Source: Burkholderia pyrrocinia (GTDB lineage Bacteria; Pseudomonadota; Gammaproteobacteria; Burkholderiales; Burkholderiaceae). Taken from it: a stretch of DNA of 64,000 nt. A model generated the notes under the pieces. The model made no database searches. It was not told the origin of the DNA and saw nothing but the letters and a program-made list of their open reading frames with translations. Within the stretch, counting starts at the first letter, position 1. Each line of letters opens with the position of its first letter. Below, in pieces: positions 57,696 through 64,000 of this stretch. Where the stretch lies: NCBI RefSeq assembly GCF_003330765.1, contig NZ_CP024903.1:2914001-2978000 (forward strand), in the 5' to 3' direction. The position numbers and the translations under genes are program-made.

Positions 57696-58697
57696 ATGCC
57701 GAGTATCGTCGCCGCGCCCGCCAATCTCCCCCCGAGCCCCGTCCCGGCGGAAACGCGCATGGTTCACGACGTTGCCACGCTGAAGCCGTCCGACTACCGT
57801 TCGGCGGACGGTTCGTCGTGGGTCATCTCCACCATCACGCCGGCCAAGGACAGCGGCGCGAACGTGACAGGCGAGTCGTACTTCGACACCGCAAAAGGCA
57901 AGACCGTCCCGGTGCCCGACGCGCGCCGCCGCTATGCGAATCGCGGCACCTGGCAGGTCGTCGCGAGTTCGAGCCCGTCGGTGCCCGCGACAGGCCGCTA
58001 CGACTGGCTGACGCTCGCCTGGCTGCCGATCAACCGGCGGCCGCTCCCGCAAACGCCCGAGCACCTGTATTCGCCGTTCATTCGCGGCGGCACGATTGTC
58101 TATCGATGGAATCCGGCAGCGGAAGGCGGCGAACAGTTCGGCGCGGTGCGGATGATCTTTCCGGAATGGACGCAGCAGGTGGCCGACGCGTTGCGGTCCG
58201 CGCCGCCCTCGTTGCCGGACGGCACGTCGGCCACACCGCCAGCGCTCGATCGCCTGAAAACAGACAGGAATCCGATGACCGCCGTACTCGATTTCGGCGA
58301 TGCGCTACGTGAAGAACCGGTGGAACGGATCGTCGCGCGGCTGCCGGGGCTGCTGCAGGCGAACGACCTGCACGAACTGTCGGCCATCGTGTTCCTGTGC
58401 CTGTCCGAATCGCGTGCCGAAGACCGGCCGCGCTTCGCCGAAGCGATCAACGGATCGATTGCCGCGACCGACGACAGCGCGCGCCTGCTCGCGATCGCGT
58501 ATGGCGCATTCGCGGCCGGCCGGTCCCGGCCTTATCCGTTCAACGACGCCGGGCAGACGGCTCGCATCAACGACGTGTTCGGCGCGCTGAAGCGGCGCAC
58601 GTCGGCGCTCAACGTGCCGGTTGCGGAAGGTTCGCCGTGGTACGAGTTCTTCACGGCCTATCGGCTCGGCGGTGCGGCGTCCGGCAACGGCCCGTGA
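57696..58697 (+). CDS. Hypothetical protein
   Basis: A 333-residue protein starting MPSIVAAPANLPPSPVPAET, with no clear signal peptide and no TM segment. The N-terminal half has beta-like sequence with Trp and Pro (LTLAWLPINRRPLPQTPEHL); the C-terminal half is helical (EEPVERIVARLPGLLQAND). I recognise no family. It has good codon bias for the genome, so it is probably real. It diverges from the methyltransferase gene. Confidence 0.7.
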   Translation: MPSIVAAPANLPPSPVPAETRMVHDVATLKPSDYRSADGSSWVISTITPAKDSGANVTGESYFDTAKGKTVPVPDARRRYANRGTWQVVASSSPSVPATGRYDWLTLAWLPINRRPLPQTPEHLYSPFIRGGTIVYRWNPAAEGGEQFGAVRMIFPEWTQQVADALRSAPPSLPDGTSATPPALDRLKTDRNPMTAVLDFGDALREEPVERIVARLPGLLQANDLHELSAIVFLCLSESRAEDRPRFAEAINGSIAATDDSARLLAIAYGAFAAGRSRPYPFNDAGQTARINDVFGALKRRTSALNVPVAEGSPWYEFFTAYRLGGAASGNGP

Positions 58698-58999
58698 TCG
58701 TACGCAAACGCGTCGACGCCGCGGCAGCGGATGCCGATCGCCGGCGCCTGCATCGCGGCGTCTCGTCGTTCGGATTCCACTGACCACCAAACCAGCCTGA
58801 TTCGCTGCCCGTTGCCATGAAAACGACGGAGTCCTGACCCAACCGGTCACATCGAATTCGCAACACGCCGTTACGTTCGCGAAGGGAACCCGCGTGCGGC
58901 ACAACCGGTCGAATCGCCGCACGTCCGTCGACGGCTTCATCGCCGCGGCCGACAATCCCGTCTCCTCTCCCGCTCGATCACGTCCACCCTTTACTTTTC
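58698..58999. other. Intergenic stretch before the TlpA-like gene
   Basis: About 300 bases with no supported gene. It should hold the promoter for the downstream thiol-disulfide protein. Confidence 0.4.
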
Positions 59000-59809
59000 A
59001 TGCTGAGCATCGGTCCCTTCTCGATCCGCGTCGTCGCGGTAGCCGTCGCCGCACTGCTGGCGTGGCTCGTCGCGCGTTTCATCCAGCGCCGCCCGCCTGA
59101 CGGACATCACAAGACGGCGTCGAGCCTGATCCTCGACGTGCTGCTGCTCGGGCTGGTCGCCGCGCGCATCGGTTATGTCGCGCAATGGTGGCGCGACTAC
59201 GCGGCCACGCCGAGATCGATCGTCGCGCTCGGCGACGGCGGCTTCGACTGGCGTGTCGGCCTGGGGGCCGCGCTCGTGTTCGCCGGCTGGCGGCTGCGCC
59301 GGCTGCCCGCGCTGCGTCGCCCGGTGCTGGCCGGCATGGTCGCGGGCGTCGCCGCATGGGGCATCGCGCAGGGCACGCTGGCGACGTTGCAGCGCACCGC
59401 GCCGCCGCTCGCCGCGATGCAGCTCGAAGCGCTCGATTCGACGCCGGTGTTGCCGCAACGTTTTGCCGGCAAGCCGGTCGTCGTGAACCTGTGGGCGACG
59501 TGGTGCCCGCCGTGCCGCCGCGAGATGCCGATCCTCGAACAGGCGCAGCGCGATCATCCGGACATCGCAGTGCTGATGCTCAACCAGGGTGAAAACGCGC
59601 AGGCGGTGCGCGCGTTCCTCGAACAGCAGGGCCTGCGCTTCGATCACGTGCTGCTCGATCCATCGCTGCACGCGATGCACGCGTACGGTTCGCGCGGCCT
59701 GCCGACCACGCTGTTCTTCAACGCGAAAGGCGAACTCGTCGAATCGCACATGGGCGAGTTGACCGCGGCGCGGCTGAAGGACACCGTGGCGCAACGCTTC
59801 GGCCAGTAA
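59000..59809 (+). CDS. Membrane-anchored TlpA-like thiol-disulfide protein with Lgt-like N-terminus
   Basis: A 269-residue protein. The N-terminal ~120 residues contain several TM segments that resemble prolipoprotein diacylglyceryl transferase: MLSIGPFSIRVVAVAVAALL, then LVAARIGYVAQWWRDY with the conserved ARIGYV region and GFDWRVGLGAA. A thioredoxin domain follows, with VVNLWATWCPPCRREMP (CPPC, about residue 172) and cis-Pro GLPTTLFFNAKGE. It is probably a periplasm-facing disulfide reductase or oxidase. The Lgt-like part lacks much of the enzyme and likely acts as an anchor. Start at 59000 fits the family. Confidence 0.82.
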   Translation: MLSIGPFSIRVVAVAVAALLAWLVARFIQRRPPDGHHKTASSLILDVLLLGLVAARIGYVAQWWRDYAATPRSIVALGDGGFDWRVGLGAALVFAGWRLRRLPALRRPVLAGMVAGVAAWGIAQGTLATLQRTAPPLAAMQLEALDSTPVLPQRFAGKPVVVNLWATWCPPCRREMPILEQAQRDHPDIAVLMLNQGENAQAVRAFLEQQGLRFDHVLLDPSLHAMHAYGSRGLPTTLFFNAKGELVESHMGELTAARLKDTVAQRFGQ

Positions 59810-59929
59810 CGCGCGTCGGCAGATGGAAGCGCTGCACGCGTAAGCCGGGGCCGGCGCTACGGAAAGCGCGGCGCCGAAATCAGACACGTCCGATAGTCCC
59901 TGCGGAGTGCCGTCCGTACACTCGGGCGC

Positions 59930-60382
59930 ATGATTTCGCTGATCCAGACCTCCTTCGACGCCGTGCGCGATGCCGTCACACAGCGCGTGCGCCGCCCTTC
60001 GTTCCGCCGCAAGCTCGACATCGCAGTGCTGGCGCTGATCGTCGCGAGCGTATTCGAAATGATGATTCGCAATGACCATCCGCGAGGCACCGACAACGTG
60101 CTGCAGGACCTGGGTTTCGACGATGCAGAGGAACTGTCGGCCAAGGCTGCGCTCGCGCTCAAGCTCAACCAACTGATCGACAAGCGCGGCCTGAGCCAGA
60201 CGGAAGCAGCAGCGATCACGGGCATGACCCAGCCGAAAGTGTCCCAGGTACGCCGCTACAAGCTCCAGAACATTTCGCTGGAACGACTGATGGAGGCACT
60301 GGTATCGCTCGACCAGCATGTGGAAATCGTGGTGCGGCCTGCGCGGCGCTCGCATTCGGCTGGCATCACGGTTGCAAAGTAA
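59930..60382 (+). CDS. XRE-family HTH (HigA-like) regulator
   Basis: Up to 150 residues. The C-terminal ~105 match HigA2-type antitoxins: NVLQDLGFDDAEELSAKAAL, LKLNQLIDKRGLSQTEAAAITG, then MTQPKVSQVRRYKLQNISLE and VEIVVRP. The N-terminal ~43 residues (to VFEMM) are basic then hydrophobic and not family-like; ATG at 60059 or 60062 may be the true start. No toxin gene is recognised upstream or downstream. Confidence 0.72.
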   Translation: MISLIQTSFDAVRDAVTQRVRRPSFRRKLDIAVLALIVASVFEMMIRNDHPRGTDNVLQDLGFDDAEELSAKAALALKLNQLIDKRGLSQTEAAAITGMTQPKVSQVRRYKLQNISLERLMEALVSLDQHVEIVVRPARRSHSAGITVAK

Positions 60383-60436
60383 AGGTTGGCTCGCGCGCGC
60401 GGGCCATCGCACCGCCCCACCACCACCCCGCCTCTC

Positions 60437-61159
60437 TCAAATACTGCGTTGATTGACGCGCGCTGACAGCGCCTCCGCGCTTTCCTTCCGCTCGCTATAC
60501 CGGTCCACCAGATAGGGGCCGATGTCCCGCGTCAGCAACGTGAACTTGACCAGTTCCTCCAGCACGTCCACGACACGGTCGAAATAGGCGGACGGCTTCA
60601 TCCGGCCCGCTTCGTCGAATTCCGCGAACGCCTTGGCCACCGACGACTGGTTCGGAATGGTCAGCATGCGCATCCAGCGCCCCAGCACGCGCATCTGGTT
60701 CACGGCGTTGAACGATTGCGAACCGCCGCTGACCTGCATCACGGCGAGTGTCTTGCCCTGGGTCGGCCGAACGGCGCCCATCGATAGCGGAATCCAGTCG
60801 ATCTGCGATTTCATGATGCCGGTCATCGCGCCATGCCGTTCCGGCGAGCACCACACCATGCCTTCCGACCATTGCACCAGCTCGCGCAACTCGACGACCT
60901 TCGGATGACTCTCCGGCGCATCGTCCGGCAACGGCAGGCCGCCCGGATTGAACACGCGCGCCTCGGCGCCCATCGCCGTGAGCAGACGCGCGGCTTCCTC
61001 GATCAGCAGCCGGCTGAACGAACGCTCGCGCAGCGAGCCGTACAGGAGCAGAAGCCGGGGCGGATGGGTCGACGGCGACGCCGGCCGCAACTGGCCGGCG
61101 TCCGGCACGCGGAACGATGCGATGTCGAGTTGCGGCAAGTCGTCCTGACGATCAGACAT
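60437..61159 (-). CDS. arsH: ArsH NADPH-dependent FMN reductase
   Basis: A 240-residue flavoprotein of the ArsH family: [20 protein letters not shown] (FMN loop), [50 protein letters not shown] and [17 protein letters not shown]. ArsH oxidises organoarsenicals and protects against arsenic. It is the last gene of the ars operon, 65 bases after acr3. Confidence 0.93.
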   Translation of the reverse strand: MSDRQDDLPQLDIASFRVPDAGQLRPASPSTHPPRLLLLYGSLRERSFSRLLIEEAARLLTAMGAEARVFNPGGLPLPDDAPESHPKVVELRELVQWSEGMVWCSPERHGAMTGIMKSQIDWIPLSMGAVRPTQGKTLAVMQVSGGSQSFNAVNQMRVLGRWMRMLTIPNQSSVAKAFAEFDEAGRMKPSAYFDRVVDVLEELVKFTLLTRDIGPYLVDRYSERKESAEALSARVNQRSI

Positions 61160-61224
61160 GCTTGCTCTCCGCGTGATGGCGATGAGTCGTGACGTGGGTC
61201 ATGCGGACAGATTCTCCTGTTTGT

Positions 61225-62295
61225 TCAAGCGCGTTCGTACCAGCCCTTCGACCGGTTGACGATGCGCACCACCAGCAGCATGACCGGCACCTCGATCAGC
61301 ACGCCCACGACGGTGGCCAGCGCCGCGCCGGAGTGGAAACCGAACAGGCTGATCGCGGCCGCAACCGCCAGCTCGAAGAAATTGGATGCGCCGATCAACG
61401 CCGACGGGCACGCGATGTCGTGCTTCTCGCCCACCGCGCGATTGAGCCAGTACGCCAGCGCCGAATTGAAAAACACCTGGATCAGGATCGGCACCGCGAG
61501 CAGCGCGATCACCAGCGGTTGCTTCAGGATGGCTTCGCCCTGGAACGCGAACAGCAGCACGAGCGTGGCCAGCAGCGCGGCGATCGACCACGGGCCGATC
61601 TTCGCCATGGCGGCATCGAATGCCGCCGGCCCTTTCGCGAGCAGTCGCCTGCGCCAGATCTGCGCGAGGATCACGGGAATGACGATGTAGAGCACCACCG
61701 ACGTGAGCAGGGTCGCCCACGGCACCGTGATCGCCGACATGCCCAACAGCAGGCCGACCAGCGGCGCGAACGCGATCACCATGATGCTGTCGTTCAGCGC
61801 CACCTGCGACAGCGTGAACAGCGGATCGCCGCCTGTCAGCCGGCTCCACACGAACACCATCGCCGTGCACGGCGCGGCGGCCAGCAGGATCAGGCCGGCG
61901 ATGTAGCTGTCGAGTTGCCCGGCGGGCAGCAGCGGCGCGAACAGATGCCGGATGAACAGCCAGCCGAGGAACGCCATCGAGAACGGCTTGACGAGCCAGT
62001 TCACGGCGAGCGTGACACCGATACCTTTGACGTGCCGACGCACTTCATGCAAAGCGCCGAAGTCGACCTTCACGAGCATCGGAATGATCATCACCCAGAT
62101 CAGCAGCCCGACCGGCAGATTGACCTGCGCATATTCCATTCGGCCGATCCGCTGGAACAGCCCGGGCAGCATCTGGCCGAGCACGATGCCGGCGACGATG
62201 CACAGCGCCACCCAGACCGTCAGATAGCGTTCGAAGAAATTGATGGAAGGCTGGGCTACAGCCTTTCGGCTCGGGACGACATTGGACGTATTCAT
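61225..62295 (-). CDS. acr3: Acr3-type arsenite efflux permease
   Basis: A 356-residue transporter of about 10 TM segments: ERYLTVWVALCIVAGIVLGQ, PVGLLIWVMIIPMLVKVDF, the conserved Cys in AAAPCTAMVFVWS, and GASNFFELAVAAAISLFG. It extrudes As(III). It lies between arsC and arsH on the same strand. Annotated arsB in some genomes, but the sequence is of the Acr3 family. Confidence 0.93.
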   Translation of the reverse strand: MNTSNVVPSRKAVAQPSINFFERYLTVWVALCIVAGIVLGQMLPGLFQRIGRMEYAQVNLPVGLLIWVMIIPMLVKVDFGALHEVRRHVKGIGVTLAVNWLVKPFSMAFLGWLFIRHLFAPLLPAGQLDSYIAGLILLAAAPCTAMVFVWSRLTGGDPLFTLSQVALNDSIMVIAFAPLVGLLLGMSAITVPWATLLTSVVLYIVIPVILAQIWRRRLLAKGPAAFDAAMAKIGPWSIAALLATLVLLFAFQGEAILKQPLVIALLAVPILIQVFFNSALAYWLNRAVGEKHDIACPSALIGASNFFELAVAAAISLFGFHSGAALATVVGVLIEVPVMLLVVRIVNRSKGWYERA

Positions 62296-62359
62296 GGATC
62301 GGGGCCGGTCTTGCAGACGCAGGCGACACCCTGACTCAGGCTTGCCGCCGTGCGAATGC

Positions 62360-62854
62360 TCAGTTTTGCGAAATGTCGGTCAGGGCCGCCTGGAGTTCGG
62401 CATGGCTCAGCCGTTCGAGCGGCAGCGCCAGCAACTGCAGCATCCGATAGCCGATCGCCTGGCGCGTGAGTTCGAACGCGAGCCGCTTGCAGTCGTCGCC
62501 GCCCGCCGCGTTCGACGGATCGGCATAGCCCCAATGCACCTTCACGGGACTTCCCGGCCAGTACGGGCACGTCTCCGCGGCCGCGCTATCGCACACGGTG
62601 ATGACGACGCGCATTTCCGGCGCGCCATCGCCGACGAATTCATCCCAGCTCTTGCTGCGGTATCCGCCGACATCGACGCCGGCGCCGGTCAGCGCTTCCA
62701 GCGCGAACGGATTCAGCCGGCCGCTCGGCGCGCTGCCGGCGCTGTACGCGCGCACGTCCTTGCCGAGCTTCCCGGCCCAATGATTGAGCATGCCCTCCGC
62801 GAGCACGCTGCGGGCCGAGTTGTGGGTACAGAGGATCAGGACGTTCGTGGTCAT
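62360..62854 (-). CDS. arsC: Arsenate reductase, low-molecular-weight phosphatase type
   Basis: A 164-residue thiol-based arsenate reductase of the LMW-PTP fold: VLILCTHNSARSVLAEGML (C-x5-R loop), YSAGSAPSGRLNPFAL and VVITVCDSAAAETCPYWPG, the latter carrying two further Cys. It reduces As(V) to As(III) for Acr3. It starts 22 bases after arsR. Confidence 0.93.
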   Translation of the reverse strand: MTTNVLILCTHNSARSVLAEGMLNHWAGKLGKDVRAYSAGSAPSGRLNPFALEALTGAGVDVGGYRSKSWDEFVGDGAPEMRVVITVCDSAAAETCPYWPGSPVKVHWGYADPSNAAGGDDCKRLAFELTRQAIGYRMLQLLALPLERLSHAELQAALTDISQN

Positions 62855-62876
62855 GGACGAGAGACGCGAATGCGCT

Positions 62877-63212
62877 TCAGGATGGATGGGTGCCGGATGT
62901 CGAACACGCGGACACTGGCGAGCACGGATTGCCGCCGCAGCAGTTCGCCGTGAGGTAGGCGAGCAGGCCGTTCATCGTCGCGAAGTTCGCGCAATAGAAG
63001 ACGAAGCGGCCTTCCTGCCGGCTCGTGACGAGCGCTGCATGGGCCAGTTCCTTCAGATGAAAGGACAGCGATGAAGGGGGCACATCCAGCAGCGTGGCGA
63101 TCTGCCCGGCCGGCAGGCCCTGCGGCCCCGCTTGCACCAGCGCGCGGAAAACCGCGAGCCGGGATTCGTGAGCGAGCGCCGAAAGCGCGGCGATGGCCTG
63201 GGTCGTTTCCAT
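62877..63212 (-). CDS. arsR: ArsR arsenic-responsive repressor
   Basis: A 111-residue ArsR: METTQAIAALSALAHESRLA, HTH PAGQIATLLDVPPSSLSFHL, then KELAHAALVTSRQEGRFVFY. The usual Cys pair of helix alpha-3 is absent; instead a C-terminal cluster NCCGGNPC supplies three Cys, as in the C-terminal-site ArsR type. ATG at 63212; the frame upstream (63287) is not conserved-looking. It is first gene of arsR-arsC-acr3-arsH and binds the operator just upstream. Confidence 0.92.
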   Translation of the reverse strand: METTQAIAALSALAHESRLAVFRALVQAGPQGLPAGQIATLLDVPPSSLSFHLKELAHAALVTSRQEGRFVFYCANFATMNGLLAYLTANCCGGNPCSPVSACSTSGTHPS

Positions 63213-63214
63213 TT

Positions 63215-63238
63215 TTCGATAATAGTCGAAATATCGAA
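63215..63238. promoter_or_regulatory. ArsR operator
   Basis: TTCGAT (63215-63220) and ATCGAA (63233-63238) form an inverted repeat with a 12-base spacer directly upstream of the arsR start; a further TCGAA lies between the arms. This AT-rich dyad should control the whole ars operon. Confidence 0.65.
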
Positions 63239-63404
63239 TTATGAGAAGCAACTTCGAGACGAAGCGATGGCCAACGAACGGGGACAAACAAAACGACTGC
63301 GACTGTCAACGAACCCTGCGCCCGACGACAGCCCGGCCTTCAACTACGCGGCGCGCGCTTCCCGATGCACTACCCGGCGGTCAGCATCGGGCTCGACGCA
63401 CGGC

Positions 63405-63812
63405 TTACGGCCGCGAGAACACCATCACGCGCCCCGACACACGCTGCAACTTGAGCCAGCCCATGTCGGCGGTGAAGCGAAGCTGCTGCAGAGGAAAATC
63501 GAACGAGGCCTTCCCGGCGGCACTCACGACCGCGTCGGCGATCCAGCGGATCAGCGCCTTCCCTTCGTCGGTCGTCACGCTGCCGTTCTGGATGCCGCCG
63601 TAGAAGTAGCGATTCCCGGCATTGACCTCGTTCTGCAATTGCATCCAGTGACCCGGCAAACCGGGCAGGGTCCGGAACAGATCGGCGACCCGTTGCGTCG
63701 TCAATCCGCGCGCCCACAATGCGCCGTTCACGGCGGGCCGCGCCAGGTTGTGGCGGTCTGCTTCCTGGGCCTGCCCCTTGATGTCGCCTTTCAGGGAATC
63801 GAGTTTCGTCAT
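63405..63812 (-). CDS. Hypothetical protein
   Basis: A 135-residue cytoplasmic protein starting MTKLDSLKGDIKGQAQEADR. Notable stretches are RPAVNGALWARGLTTQRVAD, NRYFYGGIQNGSVTTDEGKA and SFDFPLQQLRF. I do not recognise the family. A GGAA-type site precedes the ATG at 63812. It is separate from the ars operon, whose first gene faces away from it in tandem across about 170 bases. Confidence 0.65.
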   Translation of the reverse strand: MTKLDSLKGDIKGQAQEADRHNLARPAVNGALWARGLTTQRVADLFRTLPGLPGHWMQLQNEVNAGNRYFYGGIQNGSVTTDEGKALIRWIADAVVSAAGKASFDFPLQQLRFTADMGWLKLQRVSGRVMVFSRP

Positions 63813-63953
63813 GACGCGTTCCTTATGGTGATGGGCGCGGGAAAATGGCCCCGCGCGCGCCGCTTGCACGATACGCCCGTTGTGCGAAGTCATCGCCTGT
63901 CAGGTTTGTCAGGCCCACGCGCCGCGCCGCCGACGCGCCCACCACCGCGCCGC

Positions 63954-64000
63954 TTACGCGACGGCCTTCACCGGCTGCACGTCGAAAAACGTCGCCTGCG
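63954..64000 (-). CDS. C-terminal end of a gene continuing beyond the window
   Basis: Reading leftward from the window edge, one frame gives QATFFDVQPVKAVA and a TAA stop at 63954-63956. This is enough to suggest a gene end on the minus strand, but not to identify it. Confidence 0.4.
   Translation of the reverse strand, partial: QATFFDVQPVKAVA

Noticed and set aside
1..64000. CRISPR arrays, tRNA, rRNA and prophage modules
   Set aside because: No regularly spaced repeats, tRNA-like cloverleaf, rRNA sequence or phage structural genes were recognised anywhere in the window.

Overview
The window looks like a piece of a Burkholderia cepacia-complex replicon, probably a secondary chromosome. GC is high with strong third-position GC bias, and it carries families typical of that group: BetR-type regulators, a DUF2322 protein, an NtrC/sigma54-style nirBD-nas cluster and many LysR/MerR/MarR-regulated transporters and oxidoreductases. 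The species assignment is inferred from gene style, not from a search.

Layout. 1-4.1 kb: a minus-strand two-component locus (hybrid sensor kinase, small protein, start of a receiver-domain regulator). 4.7-6.2 kb: two lipoproteins (CsgG/HfaB-like and Sel1-repeat). 6.6-9.8 kb: a plus-strand signalling operon of a BetR-receiver regulator, a periplasmic molybdopterin-fold protein and a hybrid kinase. 9.9-13.7 kb: YjbQ/thioredoxin pair, a truncated flavin reductase, a MerR-controlled MFS efflux operon and DUF2322. 13.8-17.2 kb: a lower-GC island with a LysR regulator and two KshA-like Rieske oxygenases, closed on the right by a chimeric remnant of the MFS and DUF2322 genes. 17.6-25.2 kb: nitrate assimilation (transporter, nirB, nirD, nasA) behind two sigma54-type promoters. 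25.3-30.6 kb: LysE exporter, an apparently orphan antitoxin, Lrp regulator divergent from azlCD, SurE and an SDR. 30.7-36 kb: two GH92 glycosidase lipoproteins.

36.3-38.35 kb is the most striking segment. A complete IS903-group insertion sequence and a truncated inverted copy bracket a small low-GC beta-trefoil lectin gene. The whole unit is flanked by perfect 9-bp direct repeats, so it reads as a Tn903-like composite element. A decayed IS110-family fragment lies just outside.

39-47 kb: SulP transporter, ClC channel, an MFS gene with a terminator in its leader, an orphan Pal-like lipoprotein, and an APC permease with a MarR regulator. 47.8-54.6 kb: cupin and M20 amidohydrolase divergent from a LysR; ArsR plus PLP decarboxylase; LysR divergent from an aldo-keto reductase. 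54.7-57.5 kb: a HipB/HipA module with repeated operator half-sites, inserted next to fragments of a GNAT acetyltransferase and a methyltransferase, followed by the intact methyltransferase. 57.7-60.4 kb: a hypothetical protein, an Lgt-like/TlpA fusion and an HTH protein. 60.4-63.2 kb: a complete arsenic operon (arsR-arsC-acr3-arsH) with a visible ArsR operator. The window ends in a hypothetical gene and the 3' end of another.

No rRNA, tRNA or CRISPR array was recognised. Three places show scars of gene gain by recombination (13.65-17.2, 36.3-38.8 and 54.6-57.2 kb).
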